From assembly GCF_000710775.1 (NCBI RefSeq), contig NZ_JOJP01000001.1, forward strand, positions 1,503,825 through 1,567,824: a stretch of 64,000 nucleotides of DNA. Direction: 5' to 3'. A program made the position numbers and the translations under genes. Positions within the stretch are counted from its first letter, which is position 1. Each line of letters opens with the position of its first letter. Source of the stretch: Endozoicomonas elysicola. GTDB lineage: Bacteria > Pseudomonadota > Gammaproteobacteria > Pseudomonadales > Endozoicomonadaceae. Under the pieces are notes generated by a model. It made no database searches. It had not been told where the DNA came from and was given only the letters and a program-made list of their open reading frames with translations. Below are positions 1-9,120 of this stretch, piece after piece.

Positions 1-137
1 AATGCATCCATCGTCATTACATGTTGGATATAGCCCAGGTTGGTTGAGTAATCCGTAACGTTGTTGAAAAAAACCATGGTAATGTAGCTGGCTACCAGAG
101 CCACCATGATCATCTTGCACATCTTAAGTATACCCAC
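1..137 (-). CDS. DUF2165 family small membrane protein, N-terminal fragment
   Basis: The first 45 codons of a gene that runs off the left edge. The visible protein has a hydrophobic helix (about residues 10-22) followed by the motif FFNNVTDYSTN and then QHVMTMDA, which is the typical N-terminus of the DUF2165 predicted integral membrane family. I chose a GTG start at 137 because GAGG lies six bases upstream; ATG codons at 122 and 113 are alternatives. It is transcribed away from the kinase gene that begins at 306, so 138-305 is a divergent promoter region. Family assignment is by motif recall; the function of DUF2165 is not known. Confidence 0.7.
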   Translation of the reverse strand, partial: MGILKMCKMIMVALVASYITMVFFNNVTDYSTNLGYIQHVMTMDA

Positions 138-305
138 TTGCTACCTCATCTTGATTGTATCGCTTGTTGCGAACTGCCATCCTCAACACTGGATTTATCT
201 TTGGTTCTAATAAATTGAACCCTAATTTTTTTGTGCATATCAACGATGAATAAGAGATGGCAAAACTCCAATTTCCATCCTTTGGTAAAGCACAGAGGTT
301 AGACC

Positions 306-3300
306 ATGAGTTCAGAGTCACCCAGTGAAAACAGTCAGCGAAAGACGGGTGGCCTGGCGCTCACGCTTTTTCTCTGGTTTATCGTTCTATCCATTGGTCC
401 TGTTGTTATTGTTGGATTGAATGAGTACCAGACGGGCAAAGAGGGAATTGTGAAAGATCGCTATGATCAGCTTTCATCCGTCAATTTCCAGTTGACACAA
501 CGTGTTAATGAATATTTTGATACAGTGTTAACCAATCTATTCATTATGGCAGCACCTTCTGAAGCTTTCATTTCTGAACTTGTGAAAGCACCTGCATTTA
601 AAAAACAGCCAGTTTCTGAATTTATTAATTCAAGGGAATACGGAGCTATTTACGAACAATACTCCATGGAGTATGTAGATTTTCTTCGATTTTATGATTA
701 CTCCGATGTAATTCTGGGCGATGTGGAAGGAAATATCCTATACACCGTAAATGAATACAGTGATTTAGGAAAAAATCTGTTTTCTCCAGAGTTCTCCGGT
801 ACTCTTTTTTCTAAGGCGGTCAAAGCCAGCCTTTATGACCAGCAGCCAAAGTATGCAGATCTGGCTGCTTACCCACCGGTAGGCAATGAGAAGGTTGTTT
901 TTTTGATATTGCCGCTTGCTGACTCCCTTCAGAAAACGGTTGGTTTTATTGCGGTTCAGATACACCCTAAGAATATTCAGGTTATGTTTGATAAAGGTGA
1001 GTCGAATGTAGCTGGGCTTTCCTCATTTCTGGTGGGTAAGGATCGTAATATTCGCTTTGGTACTCAGATTGAGAATCAGAAACAGTTTAAATTTGAGGAT
1101 GATAATCCGCTTATTAATTTGTGGCTAAGCCATCTCGAGGACGACGGAAGTTACGAGGAAGATGACACCCATTTCGGAGAATTCTCTTCAGATAATGGCC
1201 ATGCTCATGAGCCTGCTGGAGCGCATGATCATGACCTGGATTCAATGTCAGAGGATCTTGACTCCCTAAGTCTGGATGATCAGAACGTATTGAACCGGGC
1301 TGCCAAAGCAAGTTTAAGCCATATTCGAAGCTACATTCATGGTGAAGAAGTTCTGGGGATTTATCTGCCAATAAATATCGCTGGAACGCCTATGGTCATG
1401 CTTTCAGAGGTAACGCATCGGCATGCTTTTGCATCCGTCCAGGATTTTCGAAAACGCCTTTTTGTTCTTATCGCTATCACTTTTGCTTTGGTCGTCGTGA
1501 TTGCTCTGTTTGTTACTCGACAGCTGGTGAAACCCATACGTCTGATTACCAGGTGGGTCAATCGGGTCGCAGCGGGTGACTATGCCGAAGGAACAGTTCT
1601 GAACGGAAATAATGAGATTAGTGAACTCAGTCGCAGTTTTGCCCAGATGACCGATAGGTTGCGTACCGTCAGTACTGAAAATACGCGAAAAAACTGGCTT
1701 CAGGAAGGCATGGCGGGATTGCATAACAGTGTACGTGGTGAGCAGGCCATGGCTGAGCTGTGCCATCACATCGTGACTTATATTGCCCGCTATCTGGATA
1801 TGCATTCCGGCGCGATGTTTGTGAAAGATGATAAAAATCAGCTGCAGCTGATGGGAACCTACGCCTGGCGTAAGCGCAATCAGCATGCAAATTGTTTTGA
1901 AATTGGTGAAGGGTTGATTGGTCAGGCAGCACTGGAAAGAGAACCGATAGAGATAACTAATGTACCTGAGGGTTATATTGACATTGAGTCCGGACTTGGC
2001 TTGGCCAGGCCGGCCCATCTCATCATTGTTCCTCTTTGCTATGAAAATGAGCTTAAAGGAGTATTTGAGTTTGCACGCCTGGGTCCAATGACGGATGAGC
2101 AAAATCTGTTCCTCGAGCATTCTGTTGAAAGTATTGCCATTGCGATTAACTCTGCTCAGTACCGAACTCGGGTAAATCAGCTTCTTGATACCACTACCCA
2201 GCAATCAGAGGCATTAAAGGAGCAAAAAGAAGAATTACGTTCGGTGAATGAAGAGCTGGAAAAGCGTGCCGGTATTCTGGAAGAGTCTGAGGAAGAGCTT
2301 AAAGCCCAAAGTGAGGAACTTCAGAAATCCAATGCAGAGCTGGAAGAACTCAGCGAGCAGCTGATGCTCCAGAAAGAAGAGATAGAGAGAAAGAATAAAG
2401 ATATTGAGTTATCCAGTAAAAAGGTAACGGAAAAGGCGGAGGAGCTTGCCAGAGCCAGTAAATATAAGTCCGAGTTTCTGGCCAACATGTCCCATGAGCT
2501 GCGCACGCCTTTGAATTCTCTCTTGCTTCTTTCACAGATGCTCGCAGAGAACGACGAAGGTAACCTGACAGAAGATCAGGTGGAGTCTGCCCAGGTTATC
2601 TACAACGGTGGTAAAGAGTTACTGGAGCTGATCAACGACATTCTCGACCTGTCCAAGGTTGAAGCAGGCAAGATGTCCGTAAACCTTGATGACACAACTT
2701 TGAAAGAGATTAAAGGCAGTATCGAAACCATGTTTAACCCTCTGGCTGAAAGCCGGGGGCTTCAATTCCTGGTCAACATAGAAAGTGGTACGAGCAAGTC
2801 TGTTTTCACAGATAGCCAGCGCTTCATGCAGATTATTAAGAACTTCCTGTCTAATGCATTCAAGTTTACTGAGGAGGGGACTGTTCAGGTAAAAATATTT
2901 AATCAAACTCGTTCTGGCCGCTTTTCGGAAGATACATGGGTCGGCTTTGCCGTAAAAGACAGTGGCATTGGGATTCCCAAAGAGAAGCAGGCATCTATTT
3001 TTGAATCATTCCAGCAGGCAGATGGGTCGACCAGTCGAAAGTACGGAGGAACGGGCCTTGGTCTGGCGATATCCAGGGAGATGGCCGAGCTACTGGGTGG
3101 TTTTATTGAACTCGAAAGTAAAGAAGGGGAAGGAACAACGTTCACTCTGTTTTTGCCAAGTAATCCAGTTTGCTCTCTGGGGCCGGAGAAAGTTCTGGCG
3201 GATAACTATGTGTCAGATGTGTTCGACCATGCCTTGGGTAGCGCTGGACCTGAAATTACCGTTCAGAAGCCTGAACGCAACAGTGAGCCTGCGGATGAGG

Positions 3301-4493
3301 TCGCTGAACCTGAGGCGATGGAAGTATTTGATTATCAGTTGCTGGCTATTGAAGATGACCCTCACTTTGTTGCCATTCTCACTCAATTAGCGGGTAAGCA
3401 TCACTTTGGTTGCCTGCATGCTCCAACGGGGCAGCAGGGCATTGCTCTGGCCAGAAAGCATCAACCCTCTGCCATCATCTTGGATTTAGGCTTACCGGAT
3501 ATGGATGGTCAGGAGGTACTTGCCCAGCTAAAAGACAATGATATGACTAGGCATATACCCGTTCACATTGTTTCGGGACGGGATCCAGGCTCGGTTTCCA
3601 GCCTTGGTGCTGTTGGTTACTTGAGAAAGCCCGTGAGTGTTACAGAAATTGATAAAGCGTTTTCTACACTTGAGCAGGCCATTAGTCAGGATATCCATGA
3701 TGTATTGATTCTCGATCTAGATGAAGAGCAGAGGTCATCAGTAGGAAGTATGTTGGAGCAAAAAGGGCTTCATGTAGGGTATGCCAATTCTGCTGTTGAA
3801 GCTGAGAAGGAGCTTGCCGCCCATCATTGGCACTGTTTGATTATGGACCTGGATCTGGGAGATATCGGAGGTCTGGAGTTTTTGGAAAGAATCAAAGGTA
3901 GGCTGGGCGCTGACATGCCTTCAGTGGTTATTCACACCGCCCACCCTGTTGATAAGAAAGAGCATTCCCAGTTGCAGGAGTTTACGAATGCCATGGTGAT
4001 GAAGGGAGACAAGGCTCTTGAAAGAATCACCGATGAAGTCAGTCTATTTCTGCATACCGTGAATAAGGATCAGGTGGATGATACACCCGATGAACCTGTA
4101 ACCAGTGCAGAGAAAAGCCTTGATGGACATAAGATTCTGCTGGTAGATGATGACTTGAGAAATACATTTGCCCTCTCTAAAGCCCTGCAGGGAATGGGGC
4201 TGGAGGTTGTACTCGCTGATAATGGGAAGAATGCCATCAACAAGCTTGAGGAAGAAGACGGCATAGAGCTTGTGTTAATGGATATTATGATGCCCATCAT
4301 GGATGGCTATGAGGCAACAGCCGCTATCCGGCAAATGAATGAGTATAAAGACCTCCCGATTATTGCCTTGACGGCTAAGGCCATGGCAGGAGATAAGGCA
4401 AAATGTCTTGAAGCGGGAACCAATGATTACATGACCAAACCGCTGGATATGGACAAGTTGACAGCAATGCTGAAGGTGTGGCTGCTTCGATGA
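306..4493 (+). CDS. Hybrid sensor histidine kinase with HAMP, GAF and three receiver domains
   Basis: A 1395-residue membrane-bound phosphorelay kinase. Order: TM1 about 17-38; a periplasmic sensor region about 42-384; TM2 about 385-405; HAMP about 405-458; GAF about 480-620; a long Glu/Lys-rich coiled coil about 625-722; HisKA with FLANMSHELRTP and phospho-acceptor His730; HATPase with the N-box NFLSNAFKF, DSGIGIP and GTGLGLA; then three receivers with likely phospho-Asp 1060, 1181 and 1326. The middle receiver is the most divergent. The sensor region has an acidic, His-rich insert (His299, 301, 307, 309) that could bind metal; that is inference. AGAGG lies seven bases before the ATG. The gene overlaps a CheR-type gene, so it probably heads an operon ending in a diguanylate cyclase. 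The ligand is unknown. Confidence 0.93.
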   Translation: MSSESPSENSQRKTGGLALTLFLWFIVLSIGPVVIVGLNEYQTGKEGIVKDRYDQLSSVNFQLTQRVNEYFDTVLTNLFIMAAPSEAFISELVKAPAFKKQPVSEFINSREYGAIYEQYSMEYVDFLRFYDYSDVILGDVEGNILYTVNEYSDLGKNLFSPEFSGTLFSKAVKASLYDQQPKYADLAAYPPVGNEKVVFLILPLADSLQKTVGFIAVQIHPKNIQVMFDKGESNVAGLSSFLVGKDRNIRFGTQIENQKQFKFEDDNPLINLWLSHLEDDGSYEEDDTHFGEFSSDNGHAHEPAGAHDHDLDSMSEDLDSLSLDDQNVLNRAAKASLSHIRSYIHGEEVLGIYLPINIAGTPMVMLSEVTHRHAFASVQDFRKRLFVLIAITFALVVVIALFVTRQLVKPIRLITRWVNRVAAGDYAEGTVLNGNNEISELSRSFAQMTDRLRTVSTENTRKNWLQEGMAGLHNSVRGEQAMAELCHHIVTYIARYLDMHSGAMFVKDDKNQLQLMGTYAWRKRNQHANCFEIGEGLIGQAALEREPIEITNVPEGYIDIESGLGLARPAHLIIVPLCYENELKGVFEFARLGPMTDEQNLFLEHSVESIAIAINSAQYRTRVNQLLDTTTQQSEALKEQKEELRSVNEELEKRAGILEESEEELKAQSEELQKSNAELEELSEQLMLQKEEIERKNKDIELSSKKVTEKAEELARASKYKSEFLANMSHELRTPLNSLLLLSQMLAENDEGNLTEDQVESAQVIYNGGKELLELINDILDLSKVEAGKMSVNLDDTTLKEIKGSIETMFNPLAESRGLQFLVNIESGTSKSVFTDSQRFMQIIKNFLSNAFKFTEEGTVQVKIFNQTRSGRFSEDTWVGFAVKDSGIGIPKEKQASIFESFQQADGSTSRKYGGTGLGLAISREMAELLGGFIELESKEGEGTTFTLFLPSNPVCSLGPEKVLADNYVSDVFDHALGSAGPEITVQKPERNSEPADEVAEPEAMEVFDYQLLAIEDDPHFVAILTQLAGKHHFGCLHAPTGQQGIALARKHQPSAIILDLGLPDMDGQEVLAQLKDNDMTRHIPVHIVSGRDPGSVSSLGAVGYLRKPVSVTEIDKAFSTLEQAISQDIHDVLILDLDEEQRSSVGSMLEQKGLHVGYANSAVEAEKELAAHHWHCLIMDLDLGDIGGLEFLERIKGRLGADMPSVVIHTAHPVDKKEHSQLQEFTNAMVMKGDKALERITDEVSLFLHTVNKDQVDDTPDEPVTSAEKSLDGHKILLVDDDLRNTFALSKALQGMGLEVVLADNGKNAINKLEEEDGIELVLMDIMMPIMDGYEATAAIRQMNEYKDLPIIALTAKAMAGDKAKCLEAGTNDYMTKPLDMDKLTAMLKVWLLR

Positions 4494-5329
4494 TTGAGAA
4501 TTGCTCAGTAGCTGATCTGGAACAGCTGGAACTTGACTTACTCCTGGAGGCTGTCAAGACGCGTTACAGCTATGACTTTCATGACTATGCCAAGGCATCG
4601 ATGATTCGTCGTGTAAGAAAGTACATGGATCAATCAGGTATTCATCATGTCAGTGAGCTAATTCCACTATTTCTACATGATAACCGTGCGTTTTACCGGT
4701 TTGTGAAAAGTCTCTCTGTCGTTGTAACTGAAATGTTTAGGGATCCAGACGTGTTTAAAGCTTTGAGAGAGGAGGTCATTCCAGTTCTCAAAACATACCC
4801 GTTTATCAAGATATGGCATGCGGGGTGTGCTTCGGGGCAGGAAGTGTATTCCATGGCGATCCTTCTGGAAGAAGAGGGGCTTCTGGATCGCTGCCAGATA
4901 TACGCTACGGACTTCAATGATGATGCCCTTAAATTAGCAAAAAAGGGTATCTATCCGGCGGAAGATATTGAGCTTTATAAAAAAAACTACAGTCTTTCGG
5001 GAGGGAAGTCTGAGCTGAGTAATTATTGGGTCAGCCTTTACGACTCCATCAAGATCAACAGCCGATTGGCTGAACGAGTCACATTTGCCAATCACAATCT
5101 TGTTACTGACGGTGTTTTTGGTGAAATGAATCTGGTGATGTGTCGCAATGTGCTTATTTATTTTAACGAGCAATTGCAGGACAGGGCGTTAACTCTGATT
5201 AACGACAGTTTATGTCCGAGAGGGTTTCTCTGCATCGGACGAAGAGAGAACCTGAAGTTCAGCCAGATCAGAAACCACCTTGACGATGTCAGTAATACGC
5301 TTCGAATCTACAGGAAGGTTGGTTCGTGA
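4490..5329 (+). CDS. CheR-type protein-glutamate methyltransferase
   Basis: 279 residues. The N-terminal helical CheR domain (RYSYDFHDYAKASMIRRV) is followed by a SAM-binding Rossmann domain with IWHAGCASGQEVYSMAI and the typical LVMCRNVLIYF. CheR enzymes transfer methyl groups from SAM to glutamates of chemoreceptors, but no methyl-accepting protein lies in this window. I chose ATG 4490, which overlaps the upstream stop as ATGA; an in-frame ATG at 4478 is possible and neither has a clear ribosome site. The gene overlaps both neighbours, so translational coupling is likely. Small CheR/CheB pairs beside hybrid kinases are known in other proteobacteria and may modify the kinase or an unlinked receptor (inference). 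Confidence 0.9.
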   Translation: MIENCSVADLEQLELDLLLEAVKTRYSYDFHDYAKASMIRRVRKYMDQSGIHHVSELIPLFLHDNRAFYRFVKSLSVVVTEMFRDPDVFKALREEVIPVLKTYPFIKIWHAGCASGQEVYSMAILLEEEGLLDRCQIYATDFNDDALKLAKKGIYPAEDIELYKKNYSLSGGKSELSNYWVSLYDSIKINSRLAERVTFANHNLVTDGVFGEMNLVMCRNVLIYFNEQLQDRALTLINDSLCPRGFLCIGRRENLKFSQIRNHLDDVSNTLRIYRKVGS

Positions 5330-5913
5330 GCTGGGTTTCAGTTGAGAATATGCCCAAGGCTGTTGTGCTGGGAGCATCTGCAGGGGGAATAAATGCTCTG
5401 GGTTTTCTTTTCAGCGAACTGGGAGAGGACTTCTCATTGCCCATTCTGGTCACCAAGCATGTAGGGTTGAATGATGACCGAAGCATGCTCAGGGTACTTG
5501 CCCGGCAGAGTACACTTCCAGTCAAGGTAGCGAAAGACAAACATCGAATACAGCCGGGTACCATTTATCTTGCACCGGCTGGCTACCATATGCTGGTTGA
5601 GGAGCAGGGGGTTATCAGCCTGAACCTTGAAGCCCCCGTTGCTCACTCTCGACCCTCTATTGATGTGCTGTTTCAGTCAGCCGCCAGAGTTTATGGGCAG
5701 GAGCTTGTTGCAGTTGTTTTGACTGGTGCTAATCGAGATGGTGCCGATGGTATTCGAACAGTAAAGGATTTTGGGGGAACCACGGTTGCCCAATGTCCTA
5801 GAAATGCTGAAATGGGGGTTATGCCCAAGGCATCACTGGATACAGGGTGTGTGGATTACCTGATGACGTTAGAGGAAATCCCGGCTTTTCTGGATCAGAT
5901 TGGTGGTGTCTGA
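5326..5913 (+). CDS. CheB-type methylesterase domain without receiver
   Basis: 195 residues consisting only of the CheB catalytic domain. The catalytic triad is visible: Ser18 in GASAGG, His45 in TKHVG and Asp138 in TGANRDGADG. Canonical CheB has an N-terminal receiver that controls activity; here none is present, so regulation must come from a partner. The GTG start overlaps the CheR stop as GTGA; an in-frame ATG at 5350 would trim eight residues. It would hydrolyse glutamate methyl esters or deamidate glutamines on a target that is not encoded here. Its position between CheR and a diguanylate cyclase suggests one signalling unit. Confidence 0.9.
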   Translation: MSWVSVENMPKAVVLGASAGGINALGFLFSELGEDFSLPILVTKHVGLNDDRSMLRVLARQSTLPVKVAKDKHRIQPGTIYLAPAGYHMLVEEQGVISLNLEAPVAHSRPSIDVLFQSAARVYGQELVAVVLTGANRDGADGIRTVKDFGGTTVAQCPRNAEMGVMPKASLDTGCVDYLMTLEEIPAFLDQIGGV

Positions 5914-5991
5914 TACCTCGAATTTACAAAGGTCAATACTGCCAGATTGTTGGGCGATTGCCTTTCAGGGATGAGACAGGGATTGTCTGGT

Positions 5992-7320
5992 ATGGAGACA
6001 AATAGCAAAGTCAAAATTCTGGTTGTGGATGACCGGCCGGAAAACCTGCTGGCTATGGATAAGTTATTAAAGCCGTTGGGTGCAGAAGTCCACAAGGTGG
6101 ACTCTGGTGAGAAGGCGCTGTCTGAAGTTTTGGCCCATCACTTTGCTGTTATCCTTCTGGATGTTCAAATGCCTGGTATGGATGGTTTCGAAACGGCCAC
6201 ACTACTGCACAGCAACAAGCAAACTGCCAATATCCCCATCATTTTTGTGACTGCAATTAATAAAGATCATAACTACGTTGCCAAAGGCTATCAGTCTGGT
6301 GCTGTAGATTATTTGCCTAAGCCAATTGTTCCAGAAATTCTTTTAGGTAAAGTGAAGGTATTTTTACAGCTGGAAGAGCAGCGGCTGGCGCTTGAGGATG
6401 TAACCAAGGAACTTCGTTGGATCAGTAGAAAAAATAAACTGCTGCTGGACTGTGCTGGAGAAGGCATCGTTGGATTGGACAAAGAAGGAAAGATAACCTT
6501 TATCAATCCCTATGCCTGTGAATTATTAGGAGGAGCGGAAGGCGTTTTTCTTGATACACATATTAGTCAATTCCTTTTTGATAATGCTTCTGGTGAAACA
6601 GTCATGGATCAGTGGCGGGCGTCGGGTATTTATCATGAGTGTTTTGAAAAAGGTGGGACTCTTAAGCAGTCCACTGAACTAATCAACGTGAGTCAGGGTA
6701 AATTCCCTGCAGAGTTTAATATTGCAGCCATTGTAAATAGTCGAAACTCAGTGCAGGGTGCGGTGTTTGTTTTTCAGGATATAACTGAGCGAAAGCAAAT
6801 GGAAGACCAGCTATTGAGAATGGCTAAGTACGACAGCCTAACTGGTTTGGCTAACCGAACTCTGTTCAGGGAGTTTCTTCAGTCCTCAATGGATCGCAGT
6901 GATCGTTACCATAAAAATACGGCCGTCATGTTTCTGGATCTGGATCATTTTAAGGAGATCAATGACCAGCTGGGGCATGATGCTGGAGATCAACTGCTTT
7001 CCAGTGTGGCTAATCGTTTAGAAGGTTGTATTCGTAAGGTGGACCTGATTGCAAGGCTGGGTGGGGATGAGTTTGCTGTTGTCCTGGATGATGTGAAGAG
7101 TTCAGAAGATGCACGCACAGTCGCAGACAAGATCCTTCATACGCTTGAAAAGCCTCATGAGCTGGGGGATGCTTCAAAAAAAGTGGGGACCAGTATAGGG
7201 ATTGCGTTTTATCCAGACAATGGAGTGGATGCTGATGGCCTGATAAAGGCAGCAGATGAGGCAATGTATGCCGCTAAGAAAGAAGGTCGGAATGATTTTC
7301 GATTTTATTCCGACCTTTAA
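5992..7320 (+). CDS. Response regulator with PAS and GGDEF domains (diguanylate cyclase)
   Basis: About 442 residues. A receiver (KILVVDDRPENLL; phospho-Asp57 in LLDVQMPGMDG) is followed by a PAS domain (about 145-265, ending FQDITERKQ) and a GGDEF domain (about 281-440). The active-site loop LGGDEF is intact at 357-361, and RKVD five residues upstream is an intact inhibitory I-site, so the protein should make cyclic di-GMP with product feedback. I chose ATG 5992 (AGGGA nine bases upstream); 5971 and a TTG at 5947 are alternatives. It lies about 80 bases after the CheB gene, last in the set. The natural model is phosphotransfer from the kinase at 306-4493 to this receiver (inference). Confidence 0.9.
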   Translation: METNSKVKILVVDDRPENLLAMDKLLKPLGAEVHKVDSGEKALSEVLAHHFAVILLDVQMPGMDGFETATLLHSNKQTANIPIIFVTAINKDHNYVAKGYQSGAVDYLPKPIVPEILLGKVKVFLQLEEQRLALEDVTKELRWISRKNKLLLDCAGEGIVGLDKEGKITFINPYACELLGGAEGVFLDTHISQFLFDNASGETVMDQWRASGIYHECFEKGGTLKQSTELINVSQGKFPAEFNIAAIVNSRNSVQGAVFVFQDITERKQMEDQLLRMAKYDSLTGLANRTLFREFLQSSMDRSDRYHKNTAVMFLDLDHFKEINDQLGHDAGDQLLSSVANRLEGCIRKVDLIARLGGDEFAVVLDDVKSSEDARTVADKILHTLEKPHELGDASKKVGTSIGIAFYPDNGVDADGLIKAADEAMYAAKKEGRNDFRFYSDL

Positions 7321-7327
7321 TTATTTG

Positions 7328-7588
7328 GGGCTGTTGAGGTTTCGTTGCGTGCTCAGCGTATCAGGGCGCTCCTATGACGAGGCGCGGCATTGCAGGAAGG
7401 CTGGTTGCCTTTCAAAATGCCGTAACGAAGACATAGGGGCGCCCTGATACGCCCGAAGGGTGGCTCAGAAAAGCGCCATCTGCTTTGTCAGACATGCTTG
7501 ACGTAGAATAACTACGCGCGGCGCAAGTCTTTCGCGCATATGACGCTTTTCTGAGTCACTGAGCTCGCAACGAAACGTCAACAGGCCC
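7328..7588. repeat. MITE-like repeat with terminal inverted repeats, copy 1
   Basis: The ends are imperfect inverted repeats of about 30 bases: the left reads GGGCTGTTGAGGTTTCGTTG and the right, reverse-complemented, GGGCCTGTTGACGTTTCGTT. A nested palindrome lies inside: 19 bases beginning GTATCAGGGCGC near 7358 pair, with one mismatch, with GCGCCCTGATAC ending near 7450. Within that, CGGCATT pairs with AATGCCG. The right half (GCGCCATCTGCTTTGTCAGA onward) recurs in the copy at 24197. No transposase frame is present, so mobility would need help in trans. The right end runs into the stop codon of pfp. Confidence 0.8.
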
Positions 7589-8853
7589 TATATTTCAAAA
7601 GGAGTATTCAATTGTTTTTCAACGAATACTTTTCTCAGGCGAGCGAAACGGGGTAAGCCGTTTAGATATGCCGGATACTCTTCCCCTTCAATCAGTGGCT
7701 CCAGGTAACCCCTGCATGTGGGGGTAATGTTGAAGCCATCCTCACTGATAAAATCCAGAGGCATTTTTCGTTCAAAGTTAGCGACTTTTGCTAACGGCAC
7801 CTCTTTGATCGCCCATCGGTAAGGAAGATCTGATTCCCGGATGATTGCAGGCATCACCGCATTATGACCTGTTACCGCCAGTTCTACAGCCGCCTTACCC
7901 ACTGCATATGCCTGTTCTACATCAACCCGTGAGGCAATATGGCGCGCTGAGCGTTGCAGGTAGTCTGGAACTGCATAGTGGTATTTATAACCCAGCTCCT
8001 GTTTGATCATATTGCACAAGGCTGGTGCTACACCACCCAGTTGCTGATGGCCAAAAGAGTCAATAACAGTAGTGGATGCAGAAATGAAGCTACCATCGTC
8101 GTATTTGGCGCCTTCTGAAGCGACGATGACACAATAGCCTTCGTTATTTACTGTCTCGTCAACTTTGTTCAGGAATTTCTGTCGATCCAAAGGCAGTTCT
8201 GGAAAAATAATAATATGAGGGGGGTCACCGTCCTGACGGGCCGCAAGTCCTGTTGCTGCTGCAAGCCAGCCTGCGTGCCTTCCCATTACTTCCATCACAA
8301 ATACCTTGGTAGAGGTGTCACACATGGAAGCAATATCGTGGCTGGCTTCTTTGATTGATACTGCAAGGTATTTGGCAGCAGAACCAAAGCCTGGGCAGTT
8401 ATCGGTAACTGCCAGATCGTTATCGATGGTTTTGGGAACACCAATACAGGTAATTGGGTACCCCATTTTTTCACTTAACTGGGATACCTTCCAGGCAGTA
8501 TCCATGGAGTCATTACCGCCATTATAGAAAAAGTAGCCGATGTTATGAGCCTGAAAGACTTCAATCAGCCGGCGATATTCAGCTTCGCTCTCTTCGAAGG
8601 ATTTCAGTTTATAACGGCAGGAACCAAAGGCGCCTCCTGGGGTCCTTAATAAAGCACCGATGGTTTCATCGGATTCATAGGAGGTATCAATCAGCTCCTC
8701 ACGTAAAGCGCCGAGGATGCCATTGTGACCCGCATAGACTTTGCCGATTTTATCCGGGTAACGACGAGCTGTTTCAATAACCGCGCACGCGCTGGCATTG
8801 ATGACAGCGGTAACACCACCAGACTGTGCGTAAAAAGCGTGTTTCTTTGTCAT
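7588..8853 (-). CDS. pfp: Pyrophosphate-dependent 6-phosphofructokinase
   Basis: 421 residues; phosphorylates fructose 6-phosphate with pyrophosphate, reversibly, so it can serve both glycolysis and gluconeogenesis in the cytoplasm. The phosphate-binding loop YAQSGGVTAVIN is at about 8-20, GGNDS at 112-116 and PKTIDND at 140-146. The Lys of PKTIDND and the Asn/Asp after GG, in place of the ATP-type GGDGS, indicate the PPi-dependent subgroup. MEVMGRHAGWLA is also family-typical. The length fits the group that includes methylotroph enzymes. The terminal inverted repeat of the neighbouring repeat element ends on its TAG stop codon. Phosphoryl donor is inferred from motifs, not measured. Confidence 0.92.
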   Translation of the reverse strand: MTKKHAFYAQSGGVTAVINASACAVIETARRYPDKIGKVYAGHNGILGALREELIDTSYESDETIGALLRTPGGAFGSCRYKLKSFEESEAEYRRLIEVFQAHNIGYFFYNGGNDSMDTAWKVSQLSEKMGYPITCIGVPKTIDNDLAVTDNCPGFGSAAKYLAVSIKEASHDIASMCDTSTKVFVMEVMGRHAGWLAAATGLAARQDGDPPHIIIFPELPLDRQKFLNKVDETVNNEGYCVIVASEGAKYDDGSFISASTTVIDSFGHQQLGGVAPALCNMIKQELGYKYHYAVPDYLQRSARHIASRVDVEQAYAVGKAAVELAVTGHNAVMPAIIRESDLPYRWAIKEVPLAKVANFERKMPLDFISEDGFNITPTCRGYLEPLIEGEEYPAYLNGLPRFARLRKVFVEKQLNTPFEI

Positions 8854-9120
8854 CGGTTAAATTCCGAGTGTCACTCTGTGTTATTTTGTGTTTTAAATTG
8901 GTGCAGATGATACCCGATCACGAGCTTATTGGTAGCCTTTGCCGGGTTAGTTTTTTATGAACACAGGGCTTTTATGATCTGATGGCCCTCTGATGTCAAC
9001 GTCCTTTTGCGCATAGGGCAAAAACAATGTCAAAATTCTGGTATCAGGGGCTTTTGGACATTTTCCTATTAAATTCCGCCTCCCCTTCAATCTGGAATGC
9101 CTTTTTTGGAGAAATTTGGG

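Noticed and set aside
1404-2204. 266-codon minus-strand frame inside the hybrid kinase
   Set aside because: Lies wholly antisense to the HAMP and GAF domains of a well-supported gene, and its product shows no family motif.
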